A program made the translations under genes and the position numbers. The notes beneath the pieces are model-generated. The model had not been told where the DNA came from. It searched no databases and was given only the letters and a program-made list of their open reading frames with translations. This document shows positions 21,591 to 32,082 of a stretch of 64,000 nt of DNA, piece after piece (the stretch's first letter is position 1; every line of letters starts with the position of its first letter). The DNA comes from Microbispora corallina (lineage in GTDB: Bacteria; Actinomycetota; Actinomycetes; Streptosporangiales; Streptosporangiaceae), in the NCBI RefSeq assembly GCF_016863035.1, contig NZ_BOOC01000013.1:248001-312000 (forward strand), given 5' to 3'.

Positions 21591-21680
21591 CCCGGGCGGG
21601 CTCCTTAGGGGAGGCTTAAGCGGGGGTTAACCGCGTCCGGATCCGTTGACCGGCGGGTGAAGCGCTCCGTAGGCTCCGAC

Positions 21681-21707
21681 TACTGATAGGAAACTTTCCT
21701 ATGAGTA
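21681..21707. promoter_or_regulatory. 27-bp near-perfect palindrome, candidate operator of the chitinase gene
   Basis: The core ATAGGAAACTTTCCTAT (21686-21702) is a perfect palindrome around a central C. It is flanked by TACT and AGTA, which extend the symmetry to 27 bp with one mismatched pair. It ends 37 bp before the TTG start of the chitinase, the expected place for a repressor or activator site. I did not find another copy in the window. The cognate regulator is unknown; it does not resemble the DasR consensus. Confidence 0.7.
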
Positions 21708-21744
21708 GTGCCAGGTCTCCCCTCCCCCCAACCTGGAGCCATCC

Positions 21745-23283
<1,539 letters not shown>

Positions 23284-23315
23284 ATCGTCGCGCCCTCGAT
23301 CGGCACCCCCCACCC

Positions 23316-23344
23316 GCCCCCCGCGCGCCTCGGCACGCGGGGGC
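23316..23344 (+). terminator. Stem-loop terminator after chitinase gene
   Basis: CCCCCGCG pairs with CGCGGGGG across a 10-nt loop, about 35 bp after the chitinase stop, with an extra flanking G-C pair and one bulged C. No U-tract. It separates the chitinase from the protease gene. Confidence 0.5.
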
Positions 23345-23432
23345 CGGCCCCGTTCGCCGCCGCCTGTGTGGCGGCCGTGACTTCGGGGAGACGCGTTGCC
23401 CGAGGGAGGTAGCAGGGAAGAAACCTTCGCTT

Positions 23433-25136
23433 ATGGTGGCATTTATGGACGCGACGAGGACGATCCTGGAGACCGTCGACAAGCTGCGGCAGCGCCGTAC
23501 CGCACCGCTCGTGCTCGAACTCGACCTCACCGAGGGACTGTCAGAGGGACCGCCCGCCGACCCGGTCGGCGCGTTGCTGTCCATGCGCAAGGCCCGGCTC
23601 GCGGACGTGCTGTCCGGGCTCAAGCGGGCCAGGAAGGACCCCCGGGTCACCGCCCTCATCGTGAAGATCGGCGGCAACCCCCTCGGCCTCGGCATGGTCC
23701 AGGAGCTCCGCACGGCCGTGCTGAAGCTCCGGGCCGCCGGAAAGCGGACGGTCGCGTTCGCCGAGACGTTCGGCGAGTTCGGCGCGGGGACCGTCCCCTA
23801 CTACCTGGCGAGCGCGTTCGAGCGGGTCTACCTCCAGCCGTCGGGCGACGTGGGGCTCACCGGCATCGCGCTGGAGCAGCGGTTCCTGCGCGACGCGCTG
23901 GCGAAGGCCGGCGTGGAGTACCAGCTCGGCCAGCGGCACGAGTACAAGACCGCGGCCAACACCTTCACGCAGAACCACATGACCGAGCCGCACCGGGAGT
24001 CGGCGGGGCGCATCGCCGAGTCGGTGACCGAGCAGATCACGGCCGGCATCACCGAGGCCCGCTCGCTCGACCCGGCCCGGGTGCGGGAGCTGATCGACCA
24101 GGGCCCGTTCATCGGCGTCGAGGCCGTCGAGGCCGGACTGGTGGACGCCCTCAAGTACCGCGACGAGGTCTACGAGGAGACGGTCGGCGAGGACGCCCAC
24201 CTCCTGTACGTGTCCCGGTACGCCAAGACCGCCCTGGCCAAGCGGCTGCCGCACCCCGGCGGCGACGTGGTCGCCCTGGTCCACGGCACGGGCATGATCC
24301 GGCTGGGCCGCAGCGGCCGCTCCCCGCTCGGCGGCGGGGGCGCGATGGGCTCCGACACGATCAGCGCGGCCCTGCGCTCGGCCCGCCGCGACGAGAAGGT
24401 CCGGGCCATCGTGTTCCGGGTGGACAGCCCCGGAGGGTCGTACGTCGCCTCGGACGCCATCTGGCGCGAGGTCGTGCTGGCCCGGAGGGCCGGCAAGCCG
24501 GTCGTGGTCTCGATGGGCGACCTGGCCGCCTCCGGCGGGTACTTCGTGTCGATGGCCGCGGACCTGATCGTGGCCCAGCCCGGGACGCTGACCGGCTCGA
24601 TCGGCGTCTTCGGCGGCAAGCCTGTCGTCGGCGAGCTGCTCGGCAAGCTCGGCGTGGTCACCGAGGCGGTGACCGAGGGGGCGAACGCCGGCATGTTCTC
24701 CACGAGCCGGGAGTTCTCCGACGCCCAGTGGGCGCGGGTCAACGCGTGGCTGGACCGGATCTACGACGACTTCGTGGGCAAGGTGGCCGAGGGCCGCGGC
24801 ATCAGCCGGGATCGGGCCCACGAGCTGGCCAGGGGCCGGGTCTGGACCGGCGCCGACGCCTCGGGGAACGGCCTGGTAGACGAGCTCGGCGGCCTGGAGG
24901 ACGCGCTGGCCCTGGCCCGCAAGAAGGCCGGCCTGGCCGTCGACGCGCCGGTGCGGACCTACCCGCGCCTGCACCCGCTGGAGCGGCTGCGGCCGGCGGA
25001 GTCGAGCGAGGACCGGTCGGCCGCCCTCGCCCGGGTGCGCCTGGAGGCGTGGGGCCCGCTCGCGCGCCTGGCCGGCGAGCTGAACCTGCCCTCGTACGGC
25101 CCGCTCGTGCTGCCCGGCTGGTGGACCATCCGCTGA
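23433..25136 (+). CDS. sppA: S49-family protease, SppA-like (signal peptide peptidase A / protease IV type)
   Basis: A 567-residue two-repeat SppA. The first repeat carries the general-base lysine in QRHEYKTAANTF, and the second the nucleophilic serine in GDLAASGGYFVS, the Ser-Lys dyad of SppA type 67K enzymes. Unlike many SppA proteins there is no N-terminal transmembrane helix, so it is probably cytoplasmic or peripherally attached and may digest leader peptides or misfolded proteins. ATG 23433 is annotated. ATG 23445 is an alternative, because TATGGT at 23432-23437 lies 7 nt before it, the spacing of a leaderless start. The gene converges on the flavin reductase gene with 4 bp between stops. 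Confidence 0.93.
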   Translation: MVAFMDATRTILETVDKLRQRRTAPLVLELDLTEGLSEGPPADPVGALLSMRKARLADVLSGLKRARKDPRVTALIVKIGGNPLGLGMVQELRTAVLKLRAAGKRTVAFAETFGEFGAGTVPYYLASAFERVYLQPSGDVGLTGIALEQRFLRDALAKAGVEYQLGQRHEYKTAANTFTQNHMTEPHRESAGRIAESVTEQITAGITEARSLDPARVRELIDQGPFIGVEAVEAGLVDALKYRDEVYEETVGEDAHLLYVSRYAKTALAKRLPHPGGDVVALVHGTGMIRLGRSGRSPLGGGGAMGSDTISAALRSARRDEKVRAIVFRVDSPGGSYVASDAIWREVVLARRAGKPVVVSMGDLAASGGYFVSMAADLIVAQPGTLTGSIGVFGGKPVVGELLGKLGVVTEAVTEGANAGMFSTSREFSDAQWARVNAWLDRIYDDFVGKVAEGRGISRDRAHELARGRVWTGADASGNGLVDELGGLEDALALARKKAGLAVDAPVRTYPRLHPLERLRPAESSEDRSAALARVRLEAWGPLARLAGELNLPSYGPLVLPGWWTIR

Positions 25137-25140
25137 CGGG

Positions 25141-25623
25141 TCACGTCACCGGGCGGTAGCGGGATCGGAGGCGGATGAGGGGGGCGCGGGTCCCGTCGAC
25201 GTAGTCCACGGACAGGACCGCGCCGACGAACAGCGTGTGGTCCCCGGCCGGGACGACGCGGACCGTCTCCACCTCGACGGCGGCGACTCCCCCGTCCACC
25301 ACGAGCGCCTCCGTGCGCTCCCCGCGGTGGTGGGGGACGCCCGCCAGCAGCAGCCGCGCGCTCGGCCTGCCGGGCGTCGCGAACCGGGACGCGACCGCCT
25401 GCTGACCGTCGGCGAGGAGCGTGGCCGCCCACAGGTCGCGGCGCAGCAGCACCTCGGCGAGGTAGCCCGCGGAGGCGAGGCTGACCAGGACGAGGGGCGG
25501 GTCGAGCGACACCGACATCAGCGTCGCGACCGTCGTCCCGAGGTCGTCGCGGTCGTCCCTGACCGTCACCACCCCCACGCCGGCGGCCAGCTGCGCCATC
25601 GCCTCGGTGAACGAACCCCCCAC
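25141..25623 (-). CDS. Flavin reductase-like domain protein (FMN-binding split barrel)
   Basis: A 160-residue protein of the flavin reductase-like family (PF01613), which usually supplies reduced flavin to a two-component monooxygenase. The N-terminal pattern (LAAGVGVVTVRDD, then TVATLMSVSLDPPLVLVSL) is diagnostic. No partner monooxygenase of the two-component type lies beside it. It is convergent with the sppA-like gene and divergent from the LigD-type polymerase. Its partner is unknown. Confidence 0.88.
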   Translation of the reverse strand: MGGSFTEAMAQLAAGVGVVTVRDDRDDLGTTVATLMSVSLDPPLVLVSLASAGYLAEVLLRRDLWAATLLADGQQAVASRFATPGRPSARLLLAGVPHHRGERTEALVVDGGVAAVEVETVRVVPAGDHTLFVGAVLSVDYVDGTRAPLIRLRSRYRPVT

Positions 25624-25721
25624 GGTCAGGCCTCCTTCGTCTCCCGCGGTTCATCATGCCGTCCGGCGCGGAGGCCGGGTACGGAGGGTTGGCCGGGTCC
25701 AGGCCGGGGCATGGTGATCGG

Positions 25722-26675
25722 ATGACCACGGATGAGGCGCGCGACGGGGTGTCGCTCACGAACCTCGACCAGCCGCTGTTCGACGCCTCGGACGCGACCA
25801 AACGCGACCTGGTGGACTACCTCGACGCCGTCCGTGACCGCGTCATCCCGGTCCTGCGGGACCGTCCCCTCTCGGTGATCCGGGTCCGCCAGGGCCAGGA
25901 GCCGTTCATGCAGAAGAACGTGCCCAAGTACGCCCCGGAGTGGGTGCGGACCGTCGCCATGTGGGCGGAGAGCTCGCGCCGGGAGGTCACCTACGCCCTG
26001 TGCGACGACCGCCGGACGCTACTGTGGTTCGCCAACCAGAGGGCCGTGGAGTACCACCCGGCGCTGTTCCGGTCGGACGAGTGGGGACGGCCCACGCATC
26101 TCGTGCTCGACCTCGACCCTCCCGAGGGGGACGCGTTCCCCCTCGCCGTACGGGCCGCCCTGCTGGTGCGCCAGGCGCTGGCCGACGCGGGACTGGCGGG
26201 CGCGGTGAAGACCAGCGGCGCCAAGGGCGTGCACGTGTTCGTGCCGATCGGCCCCGGAGTCCCGGTGGAGGACGTGGCCGCGGCCACCCGGGCGCTCGCC
26301 GCGCGGGCCGAGCGTCTCGACCCGGCGCTCGCCACGACGGCGTTCATCCGGGAGGACCGGGGCGGGAAGGTGTTCCTCGACTCGACGCGGGCCGGCGGGG
26401 CGACGGTCGTGGCGGCCTACAGCCCGCGAGTTCGGCCGGGGGCGCCGGTGTCGTTCCCGGTGGCCTGGGAGGACCTCGACCGCGTCACGCCGAAGGACTT
26501 CACGATCCGGACCGTCCCCGGCCTGCTGGGCGGCGGGGACCCCTGGGCCGAGCACATGCCCGGACCCCAGGCGCTGCCCGCCGACCTGATCGCCGAGGGC
26601 CACACGATCCCGGTGGCCCGGGTGCAGGCCATGCACGAGGGCAAGCGCCGCGCCCGCGCCCGCCGCGGCGCCTGA
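25722..26675 (+). CDS. Stand-alone LigD-type polymerase/primase domain protein
   Basis: A 317-residue protein equal to the polymerase domain (PolDom, AEP superfamily) of the NHEJ enzyme LigD, which fills in ends during double-strand break repair. DLDPPEG gives the metal-binding aspartates, KTSGAKGVHVFVPI the nucleotide-binding histidine motif, and VFLDSTRAGG the third acidic residue. No ligase, nuclease or Ku gene is beside it, so it is a separated PolDom as seen in many actinomycetes. ATG 25722 begins MTTDEARDG; no good ribosome site is visible, so the start could shift. Confidence 0.92.
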   Translation: MTTDEARDGVSLTNLDQPLFDASDATKRDLVDYLDAVRDRVIPVLRDRPLSVIRVRQGQEPFMQKNVPKYAPEWVRTVAMWAESSRREVTYALCDDRRTLLWFANQRAVEYHPALFRSDEWGRPTHLVLDLDPPEGDAFPLAVRAALLVRQALADAGLAGAVKTSGAKGVHVFVPIGPGVPVEDVAAATRALAARAERLDPALATTAFIREDRGGKVFLDSTRAGGATVVAAYSPRVRPGAPVSFPVAWEDLDRVTPKDFTIRTVPGLLGGGDPWAEHMPGPQALPADLIAEGHTIPVARVQAMHEGKRRARARRGA

Positions 26676-26732
26676 CGAGCCCGGGCGGACACCGGCGGTC
26701 GGCGCCGTCCGGGAAGCCGTCCAGGAAGCGGG

Positions 26733-26766
26733 GAGGGCCGGCTTCCCGTCGGGAGAGCCGGCCCTC
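26733..26766. terminator. Bidirectional stem-loop between LigD-type and binding-protein genes
   Basis: GAGGGCCGGC pairs with GCCGGCCCTC over 10 bp, and the 14-nt interior contains TCCC-GTC-GGGA, which can extend the hairpin. It lies 11 bp past the stop of the minus-strand binding-protein gene and 57 bp past the plus-strand polymerase gene, so it can serve both. Confidence 0.75.
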
Positions 26767-26777
26767 GATCACCTCGG

Positions 26778-27695
26778 TTACCCGAGGCCGTTCTGGGTCA
26801 GCCAGTCCTTGGCCACCGCCGGCGGGTCGTCCTTGTCGACCGCGACCCGCTTCATCAGCGACACCAGAGTGGTGGTGTCGAGCTTCGCGGAGATCGCGTT
26901 CAGGGTGGACACGACGGCGTCGTTCACGCCGGCCTTGTAGACGAGGGGCGTGACGTTCTCCGAGCCGAAGGCGTTCTTGTTGTCCTGCAGCGGCACCAGG
27001 TCGTTGAGGACGATCTTCGGGTCGGTCGTGAACACGTTGCCCACCTGGACCGTGCCGCTCTTGATGGCGTCGGCGGTCGTGTCACCGGTCGGCTTCCACT
27101 GCTTGAACTCCAGGCCGTACACCGTCTTGAAGTTCTGCTCCTGGCGCTGCTTGAACTCCGGCGGCCCGCCCACGACGAAGTCCTTGGACACCTTGGCCAG
27201 GTCTTCGATCGTGGTCAGCTTGTACTTCGTGGCGGTCTCCTTGGTGACCGTCAGCGAGTTGTTGTCCTGCGCCTCGGCGGGCTCCAGGACCTCAAGCCCG
27301 GAGGGCAGCTTCTCCTTGAGCGACGCGACGATCTCGTCCTTGGTCTTCGCCGTGGTGTTCTTGTCGACGAAGGCGAGAAGGGAGCCGATGTACTCCGGCA
27401 GGATCGTGAGGCCCCCGCTCTTGACCTGGTCGAAGACGACCTCGCGGCTGCCGATGTTGGGCTTCTCCTCGACCGTGACGCCCTTGGCCTTGAGGGCCTG
27501 CGCGTAGATCGAGGCCAGCAGGACGCTTTCGGGGAAGTTGAACGAGCCGACGACGACCGTGGAGGAGCCGGCGGCGCCGCCCGATGAGGCGGGCGCGGCG
27601 GGGGTGGCGGAGGTCAGCGGGTCGGAGCCCCCGCACGCAGATAGCGAAAGCGCCGCGGTCAGGACGACCGCCGCGACGCCGAGTATGCGTCTCAT
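26778..27695 (-). CDS. Osmoprotectant/choline-type ABC transporter substrate-binding lipoprotein (OpuC/ProX family)
   Basis: A 305-residue lipoprotein. The signal ends in LSACGG with the lipidated cysteine at position 21, and a Ser/Ala/Pro-rich spacer follows. The mature part matches the OpuAC-type binding fold for quaternary amines such as choline, glycine betaine or carnitine (VVVGSFNFPESVLLA near the start, ILPEYIGSLL in domain 1). AAGGGA lies 7 nt before the ATG. Its ATPase and two permeases are encoded at 30725-33185 on the same strand, but an opposite-strand AAA+/TPR pair lies between, so the binding protein has its own promoter. The exact substrate is not readable from sequence. Confidence 0.93.
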   Translation of the reverse strand: MRRILGVAAVVLTAALSLSACGGSDPLTSATPAAPASSGGAAGSSTVVVGSFNFPESVLLASIYAQALKAKGVTVEEKPNIGSREVVFDQVKSGGLTILPEYIGSLLAFVDKNTTAKTKDEIVASLKEKLPSGLEVLEPAEAQDNNSLTVTKETATKYKLTTIEDLAKVSKDFVVGGPPEFKQRQEQNFKTVYGLEFKQWKPTGDTTADAIKSGTVQVGNVFTTDPKIVLNDLVPLQDNKNAFGSENVTPLVYKAGVNDAVVSTLNAISAKLDTTTLVSLMKRVAVDKDDPPAVAKDWLTQNGLG

Positions 27696-27987
27696 CGTGC
27701 AATCCCTTCATTTTTGGGAGATAAATAGGAGATTAGCGGACGTTCCAACGTGCGCCTCCTCCCCTTCACCCCGATCGGCCACGGGTGAGCACGCGGCCGT
27801 GGCCCAGACTAGCCACCTAGGAGTAGCACACAAGGCCGACAAAATCGGATGACCGAAGCCCGGCCCCTCTGCCCCATACTCGCGGTCGTCCACGTCGCGG
27901 GCATTCCGAAAATCCGGTGCCGGGCCGCGCCGTACGCCACGAGACTGGAGTCGATCTCGGACGACGGCACCGGAAGGACGTGGGCAT

Positions 27988-29412
27988 GTGACCGACGACG
28001 CCGCTCTGCGGGCGCTGCGCGAGGCGGCCCGCCTCTCGCCGGACAACCTTCCGCTGCGCCGGCACCTGGCCGGCCTGCTGCTGGCCGCGGGACATCTCGC
28101 GGAGGCGGAGGCCGAGTTCCAGGCGGCGCTCGTGCTCGCCCCCGCCGACCCGGACGTGATCGTCGGGCTGGCCGAGACGTTCGTCGGGCAGGGCAAGAAC
28201 GGGGCGGCGCTGGTGGCGCTGGAGTCTCTCCTCGCGACGTCTCCGTACCCGCCGCGGGCGGCCCTGCTCGCGGCGCGGGCGTTGCTGGGGGAGGGCGACG
28301 CGGCCGGCGCGGCGGCCAGGTACCGCGAGGCGGTCGCCCGCGACCCCTCGCTGACCGACCCGCGGCTCGACGCCCTCCTCACCGGCCCCGAGGCGCCCCC
28401 CTCCGGGGGTTCGCCCGGCCACGAGCACCCGGCCGCCGCCCGGCCCGCCTCCGACCTGCCCGTCCGGGGCTCGGTGCCCGGCCCGGCGGACCCCCCGGCC
28501 GGTCCCCCGTACGGCCCGTGGGGGGCCGAACCGACCGCGGAGGTGGAGCGCGGCCGGGTGACCTTCGCCGACGTGGCCGGGATGGACGGGGTCAAGGAGT
28601 CCCTGCGGATGAAACTGCTGCTGCCGGTCCAGCAGCCCGAGCTGTTCGCCGCGTACGGCAAGCGGGCCGGCGGCGGCGTGCTGCTGTACGGACCTCCGGG
28701 AGCGGGCAAGACCCACCTCGCCAGGGCGGCGGCGGGCGAGCTGGGGGCGGCCTTCGTCAACGTGGGCCTCGCCGACATCCTCGACATGTGGGTGGGGTCG
28801 AGCGAGCGCAACCTGAGCGCGACCTTCGCCCTGGCCCGCCGCAGCCGGCCCTGCGTCCTGTTCTTCGACGAGGTCGACGCCCTGGCGGCCCGCCGCTCGG
28901 ACATCCGGCAGGCGCACGGCCGCCAGATCGTCAACCAGTTCCTCGCCGAGCTCGACGGCGTGGACGAGCAGGCCAACGAGGGCGTGCTCGTGCTGGCCGC
29001 GACGAACGCACCCTGGTACATCGATGTGGCGTTCCGCCGCCCCGGCCGGTTCGACCAGATGGTGTTCGTGCCGCCGCCGGACGCGGACGCCCGGGCCGCG
29101 ATCCTGTCCATCCTGTGCCGGGACAAGCCCCTCGCCGGCGTCGACTACGCGCAGGTGGCGCGGGCGACGGAGGGGTTCGCCGGGGCGGACCTCAAGGGCC
29201 TGGTCGACCGGGCGGTCGAGGCCAGGCTGCAGGAGTCGATCCGTGCCGGTCGTCCGCTTCCGCTGTCCACCGCCGACCTGCTCACCGCTGCTCGCGCCGT
29301 CCGGCCGACGGCCGTCAGGGAATGGCTGGGCACGGCTCGCAACTACGTCCTGCACGCCAACGAGAGCGGCGTGTGGGACGAGCTGCTGCCGTGGCTGCGT
29401 GACCTCTGGTGA
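27988..29412 (+). CDS. TPR-AAA+ ATPase, function unknown
   Basis: A 474-residue protein with N-terminal tetratricopeptide-like repeats (about 4-130), a Pro/Gly linker (130-190) and one classical AAA+ module. Walker A GPPGAGKT is at 235-242, Walker B LFFDEVDAL at 291-299, sensor 1 AATN at 337-340 and the arginine-finger region RRPGRFDQ at 350-357. The fold is of the FtsH/Cdc48 clade (VAGMDGVKESL before the module), but there is no protease domain. The GTG start at 27988 begins VTDDAALRAL. It overlaps the next gene by 4 bp. Together they look like a remodelling ATPase with a membrane partner; the target is unknown. Confidence 0.88.
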   Translation: MTDDAALRALREAARLSPDNLPLRRHLAGLLLAAGHLAEAEAEFQAALVLAPADPDVIVGLAETFVGQGKNGAALVALESLLATSPYPPRAALLAARALLGEGDAAGAAARYREAVARDPSLTDPRLDALLTGPEAPPSGGSPGHEHPAAARPASDLPVRGSVPGPADPPAGPPYGPWGAEPTAEVERGRVTFADVAGMDGVKESLRMKLLLPVQQPELFAAYGKRAGGGVLLYGPPGAGKTHLARAAAGELGAAFVNVGLADILDMWVGSSERNLSATFALARRSRPCVLFFDEVDALAARRSDIRQAHGRQIVNQFLAELDGVDEQANEGVLVLAATNAPWYIDVAFRRPGRFDQMVFVPPPDADARAAILSILCRDKPLAGVDYAQVARATEGFAGADLKGLVDRAVEARLQESIRAGRPLPLSTADLLTAARAVRPTAVREWLGTARNYVLHANESGVWDELLPWLRDLW

Positions 29413-30641
29413 CCGCGGACACGCACGAGGGCAGGGCGGGCCCGCAGGAGGCCGTCCAGCGGGCCCGTGCCCTGTTGCGGCTGCGCCGGCCCGAGGCCGC
29501 CGAGCGGGAGCTGCGCGGCCTGCTCGCCCGCCACCCTCAGCACATGACGGCGCACGCGCTGCTCGCCTTCGCGCTCAGCGCCAGGGGCCTCGACGGCGAG
29601 GCGCTGTCGGAGGCGCGCGAGGCGGTGCGGCTCGCACCCGCCCACTACTTCTCGCATCTCGCCCTCGCCCTGGTCCTGATGCACGCGGGCCGGCTCCGCG
29701 AGGCCGTGGACGCCGGCCGCGAGGCTCTGGCCCTGGACCACGGCCAGGTGGACGTGTGGCGGCTGGTCGCCCGCGCCCACCTGGGCCTGGAGGAGTGGCG
29801 GCCCGCGGCGGACGCCGCGCGGGAGGGGCTCGCCGTCGACCCGCAGGACGCCGAGCTGACGGCCCTGCTGGCAGACGCCCTCTGCGGCCTGGAGGAGGGC
29901 CGGGAGGCGCTCACGGCCGCCGCCGAGGCGGTCCGGCTCGATCCCGGGAGCACCCTGTCCCACCTGGTCCGCGGACGGGCCCTCCTGCTGTTCGGCGACG
30001 CGGGGGAGGCCGCCCGCGAGTTCCGCGAGGTGCTCAGGCTGGACCCGGGCATCGACCGGGCGCGGGAGCTCCTCGTGCTCGCGCTGAAGCGGCGCAACCC
30101 GGTCTACCGCCTCGCGACCGGCCTGGCCCGCCGGTTCAGGGGCTCCCCGTGGCTGGTCGTCCTGCTGCCCGTGGCCCCCTGGCTGATCGCCGTCGTCGTC
30201 CTCATCGCGCTGCTGCACTGGGCGATGTGGGTGTCGGAGGCGCTCGTCACCCTGCGCCTGTCGCGAGGGACGTACACGCGGCTGCTCCTGCGAACGGGTG
30301 AGCCGCGCTCGGCCCTGTTCTGCCTCTGGCTCCTCGTGTCGGGCGTGGCCCTGCTCGTGCTCGGCGTGGTCATGGGCGAGTCCCCCACCGGCGCCGCGGG
30401 AGCCGCCACGATGGCGCTCGTCACGCCGGTGCAGGAGGCCGCGCACGCCGGTTCCCGCCTCCGCCGCCGGATCGTCGGCGGCTGGGCGACGGCGCTCGCG
30501 CTGGTCGTGCCCCTCTCGCTCACGCTGTCGGCCCGGGCGGCGGCGCGGCCGGACACCGTGGTCACGGTGCTGCTGCTGACCATGTACGCGGCGCTGGCCT
30601 CGGTGTGGGTGGCGGCCCTGGTCCGGCGGCTCGCCCGGTAG
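29409..30641 (+). CDS. TPR membrane protein, partner of the upstream AAA+ ATPase
   Basis: A 410-residue protein. Residues 10-225 hold about six TPR-like helical pairs (EAVRLAPAHY, EALALDHGQV, EGLAVDPQDA, EAVRLDPGST, EVLRLDPGID). Residues 248-275, 302-322, 357-375 and 383-405 are hydrophobic membrane helices. The GTG start overlaps the stop of the ATPase gene (GTGA), so the two are translationally coupled and probably act together at the membrane. No catalytic motif is present. Its last four codons and stop lie in the first unit of a 23-bp tandem repeat. Confidence 0.82.
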   Translation: MTADTHEGRAGPQEAVQRARALLRLRRPEAAERELRGLLARHPQHMTAHALLAFALSARGLDGEALSEAREAVRLAPAHYFSHLALALVLMHAGRLREAVDAGREALALDHGQVDVWRLVARAHLGLEEWRPAADAAREGLAVDPQDAELTALLADALCGLEEGREALTAAAEAVRLDPGSTLSHLVRGRALLLFGDAGEAAREFREVLRLDPGIDRARELLVLALKRRNPVYRLATGLARRFRGSPWLVVLLPVAPWLIAVVVLIALLHWAMWVSEALVTLRLSRGTYTRLLLRTGEPRSALFCLWLLVSGVALLVLGVVMGESPTGAAGAATMALVTPVQEAAHAGSRLRRRIVGGWATALALVVPLSLTLSARAAARPDTVVTVLLLTMYAALASVWVAALVRRLAR

Positions 30642-30702
30642 GAACGGGACGGCTCGCCCGGTAGGAACGGGACGGCTCGCCGGGAAGGGGCGGGACGGCT
30701 TG
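30628..30702 (+). repeat. 23-bp tandem repeat spanning the stop codon of the TPR gene
   Basis: The unit GGCTCGCCCGGTAGGAACGG plus GAC occurs exactly twice (30628-30650, 30651-30673), then a diverged third time (30674-30696) and as a 6-bp stub. The first unit includes the last codons and the TAG stop of the TPR gene. Similar stop-spanning duplications occur at 42828 and 54186. Confidence 0.9.
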
Positions 30703-30724
30703 TCCACCGCGGGCGGGACGCCGC

Positions 30725-31411
30725 CTACCGGGCGGCGTCCGCTCCCCGCTCCGCGCGGGGGCGCACGCCCGGCGAGACCACGAGCCGGTCCAGCAGCGTG
30801 AAGGCGAGCTGGACGGCCAGCGCGAGTGCCGCCACGAGCACCGCTCCCCCGATGACGCTGGAGTAGGTCTTGGTGGCCAGGCCGTCGATGATGAAGCGGC
30901 CGAGCCCGCCCAGCCCCACGAACGCCGCCACCGTCGCGGTCGAGACGACCTGGATGGCGGCCAGCCGCAGGCCCAGCAGGATCAGCGGGAGCGCCACCGG
31001 CGTGAGCGTCTGGAAGAGCACCTGCCGGCCGCGCAGGCCCATGCCGTACGCGGCGTCGCGCAGGTCGGCGTCCACCCCGCGCACCCCTTCGTACGTGTTC
31101 ACGAGGATGGGCGGGACGGCCAGCACGACCAGCGGGATGAGGACCGGCAGCACGGTGCCGACGCCGATCAGCAGCACGACCAGCACGAGCAGGCCCAGTG
31201 TGGGCAGCGCGCGGGCCGCGTTGGCCGAGACCACGACGAGCAGCGCGCCGCGGCCGGTGTGACCGATCAGCATGCCGAGCGGTACGGCGACCACGGCGGC
31301 GATGAGGAACGCGGCCGCGGAGAACTCCAGGTGCTCCAGCAGCCGGGTCGGGATGCCGTCCGGGCCGGACCAGTTGGCGGAGTCGCCGAAGAAGCCGACC
31401 AGCCAGTTCAC
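30725..31411 (-). CDS. Osmoprotectant ABC transporter permease (second)
   Basis: A 228-residue inner-membrane permease of the ProW/OpuCB type with about six hydrophobic helices. The cytoplasmic EAA-like loop is DAAYGMGLRGRQVLFQTLTPVALP, which contacts the ATPase, and GLGGLGRFIIDGL follows. The GTG start at 31411 overlaps the stop of the first permease by 4 bp. It is the last gene of the ATPase-permease-permease operon. A repeat-rich stretch and the convergent TPR gene lie just downstream. Confidence 0.93.
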   Translation of the reverse strand: MNWLVGFFGDSANWSGPDGIPTRLLEHLEFSAAAFLIAAVVAVPLGMLIGHTGRGALLVVVSANAARALPTLGLLVLVVLLIGVGTVLPVLIPLVVLAVPPILVNTYEGVRGVDADLRDAAYGMGLRGRQVLFQTLTPVALPLILLGLRLAAIQVVSTATVAAFVGLGGLGRFIIDGLATKTYSSVIGGAVLVAALALAVQLAFTLLDRLVVSPGVRPRAERGADAAR

Positions 31412-32082
31412 GCCGTCCTCCTCGCCCGGGACCAGGGGGTCAGCAGCCGCTGCGCGAGCACGAGCACGCCGTCGGCGGCCACCGCGAGCAGCACGATCAG
31501 CGCGATGCCCACGACGATCGGGGTGTAGAACTGCCGCTGCCAGCCGTCGATGAACAGGTTGCCGAGCCCGCCCTGCCCGATCAGCGCGCCGACGCTGACG
31601 AGGCTGATGCTCGACACGGTGGCCACCCGCAGGCCCGCCAGCACCACCGGCACGGCGATCGGCAGCTCCACCAGGAGCAGGCGGCGCGCCGGGCGGAACC
31701 CCATGGCGACGGCCGACTGCCGCACGTGGTCGGGCACCGACGTCAGCCCGTCCACCACGGCCGGGATCAGCACGGCCAGCGCGAAGAACGTCAGCGGGAT
31801 CACCACGGTCGTCCGGGTGAGCCCGGTGATCGACAGGAAGATCGAGAACAGCACCAGCGACGGCAGGGAGTACGTCACGTTCATCAGCGCCGCGGTGGGC
31901 TGGTAGAGCCACCGCCACCGGACGCAGGCCAGGCCGAGCGGCAGCGCCACCACGAGCCCGAGCACCACCGGCAGGAAGGCCATGACCAGGTGACCCAGCA
32001 GGAGCGTGCTGATGGCGGACGGGTCCCCGTTGGCCCAGTTGCGCGCGATCCAGTCCCACCGGACCAGCGGCTCGCCGTTCAT
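31408..32082 (-). CDS. Osmoprotectant ABC transporter permease (first)
   Basis: A 224-residue permease of the same type, with six predicted membrane helices and the EAA-like loop QSAVAMGFRPARRLLLVELP, followed by SVGALIGQGGLGNLFIDG. It overlaps the ATPase gene upstream by 4 bp (ATGA) and the next permease by 4 bp (GTGA), so all three products are made in coupled amounts. Two different permeases imply a heterodimeric channel, as in OpuC. Confidence 0.93.
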   Translation of the reverse strand: MNGEPLVRWDWIARNWANGDPSAISTLLLGHLVMAFLPVVLGLVVALPLGLACVRWRWLYQPTAALMNVTYSLPSLVLFSIFLSITGLTRTTVVIPLTFFALAVLIPAVVDGLTSVPDHVRQSAVAMGFRPARRLLLVELPIAVPVVLAGLRVATVSSISLVSVGALIGQGGLGNLFIDGWQRQFYTPIVVGIALIVLLAVAADGVLVLAQRLLTPWSRARRTA

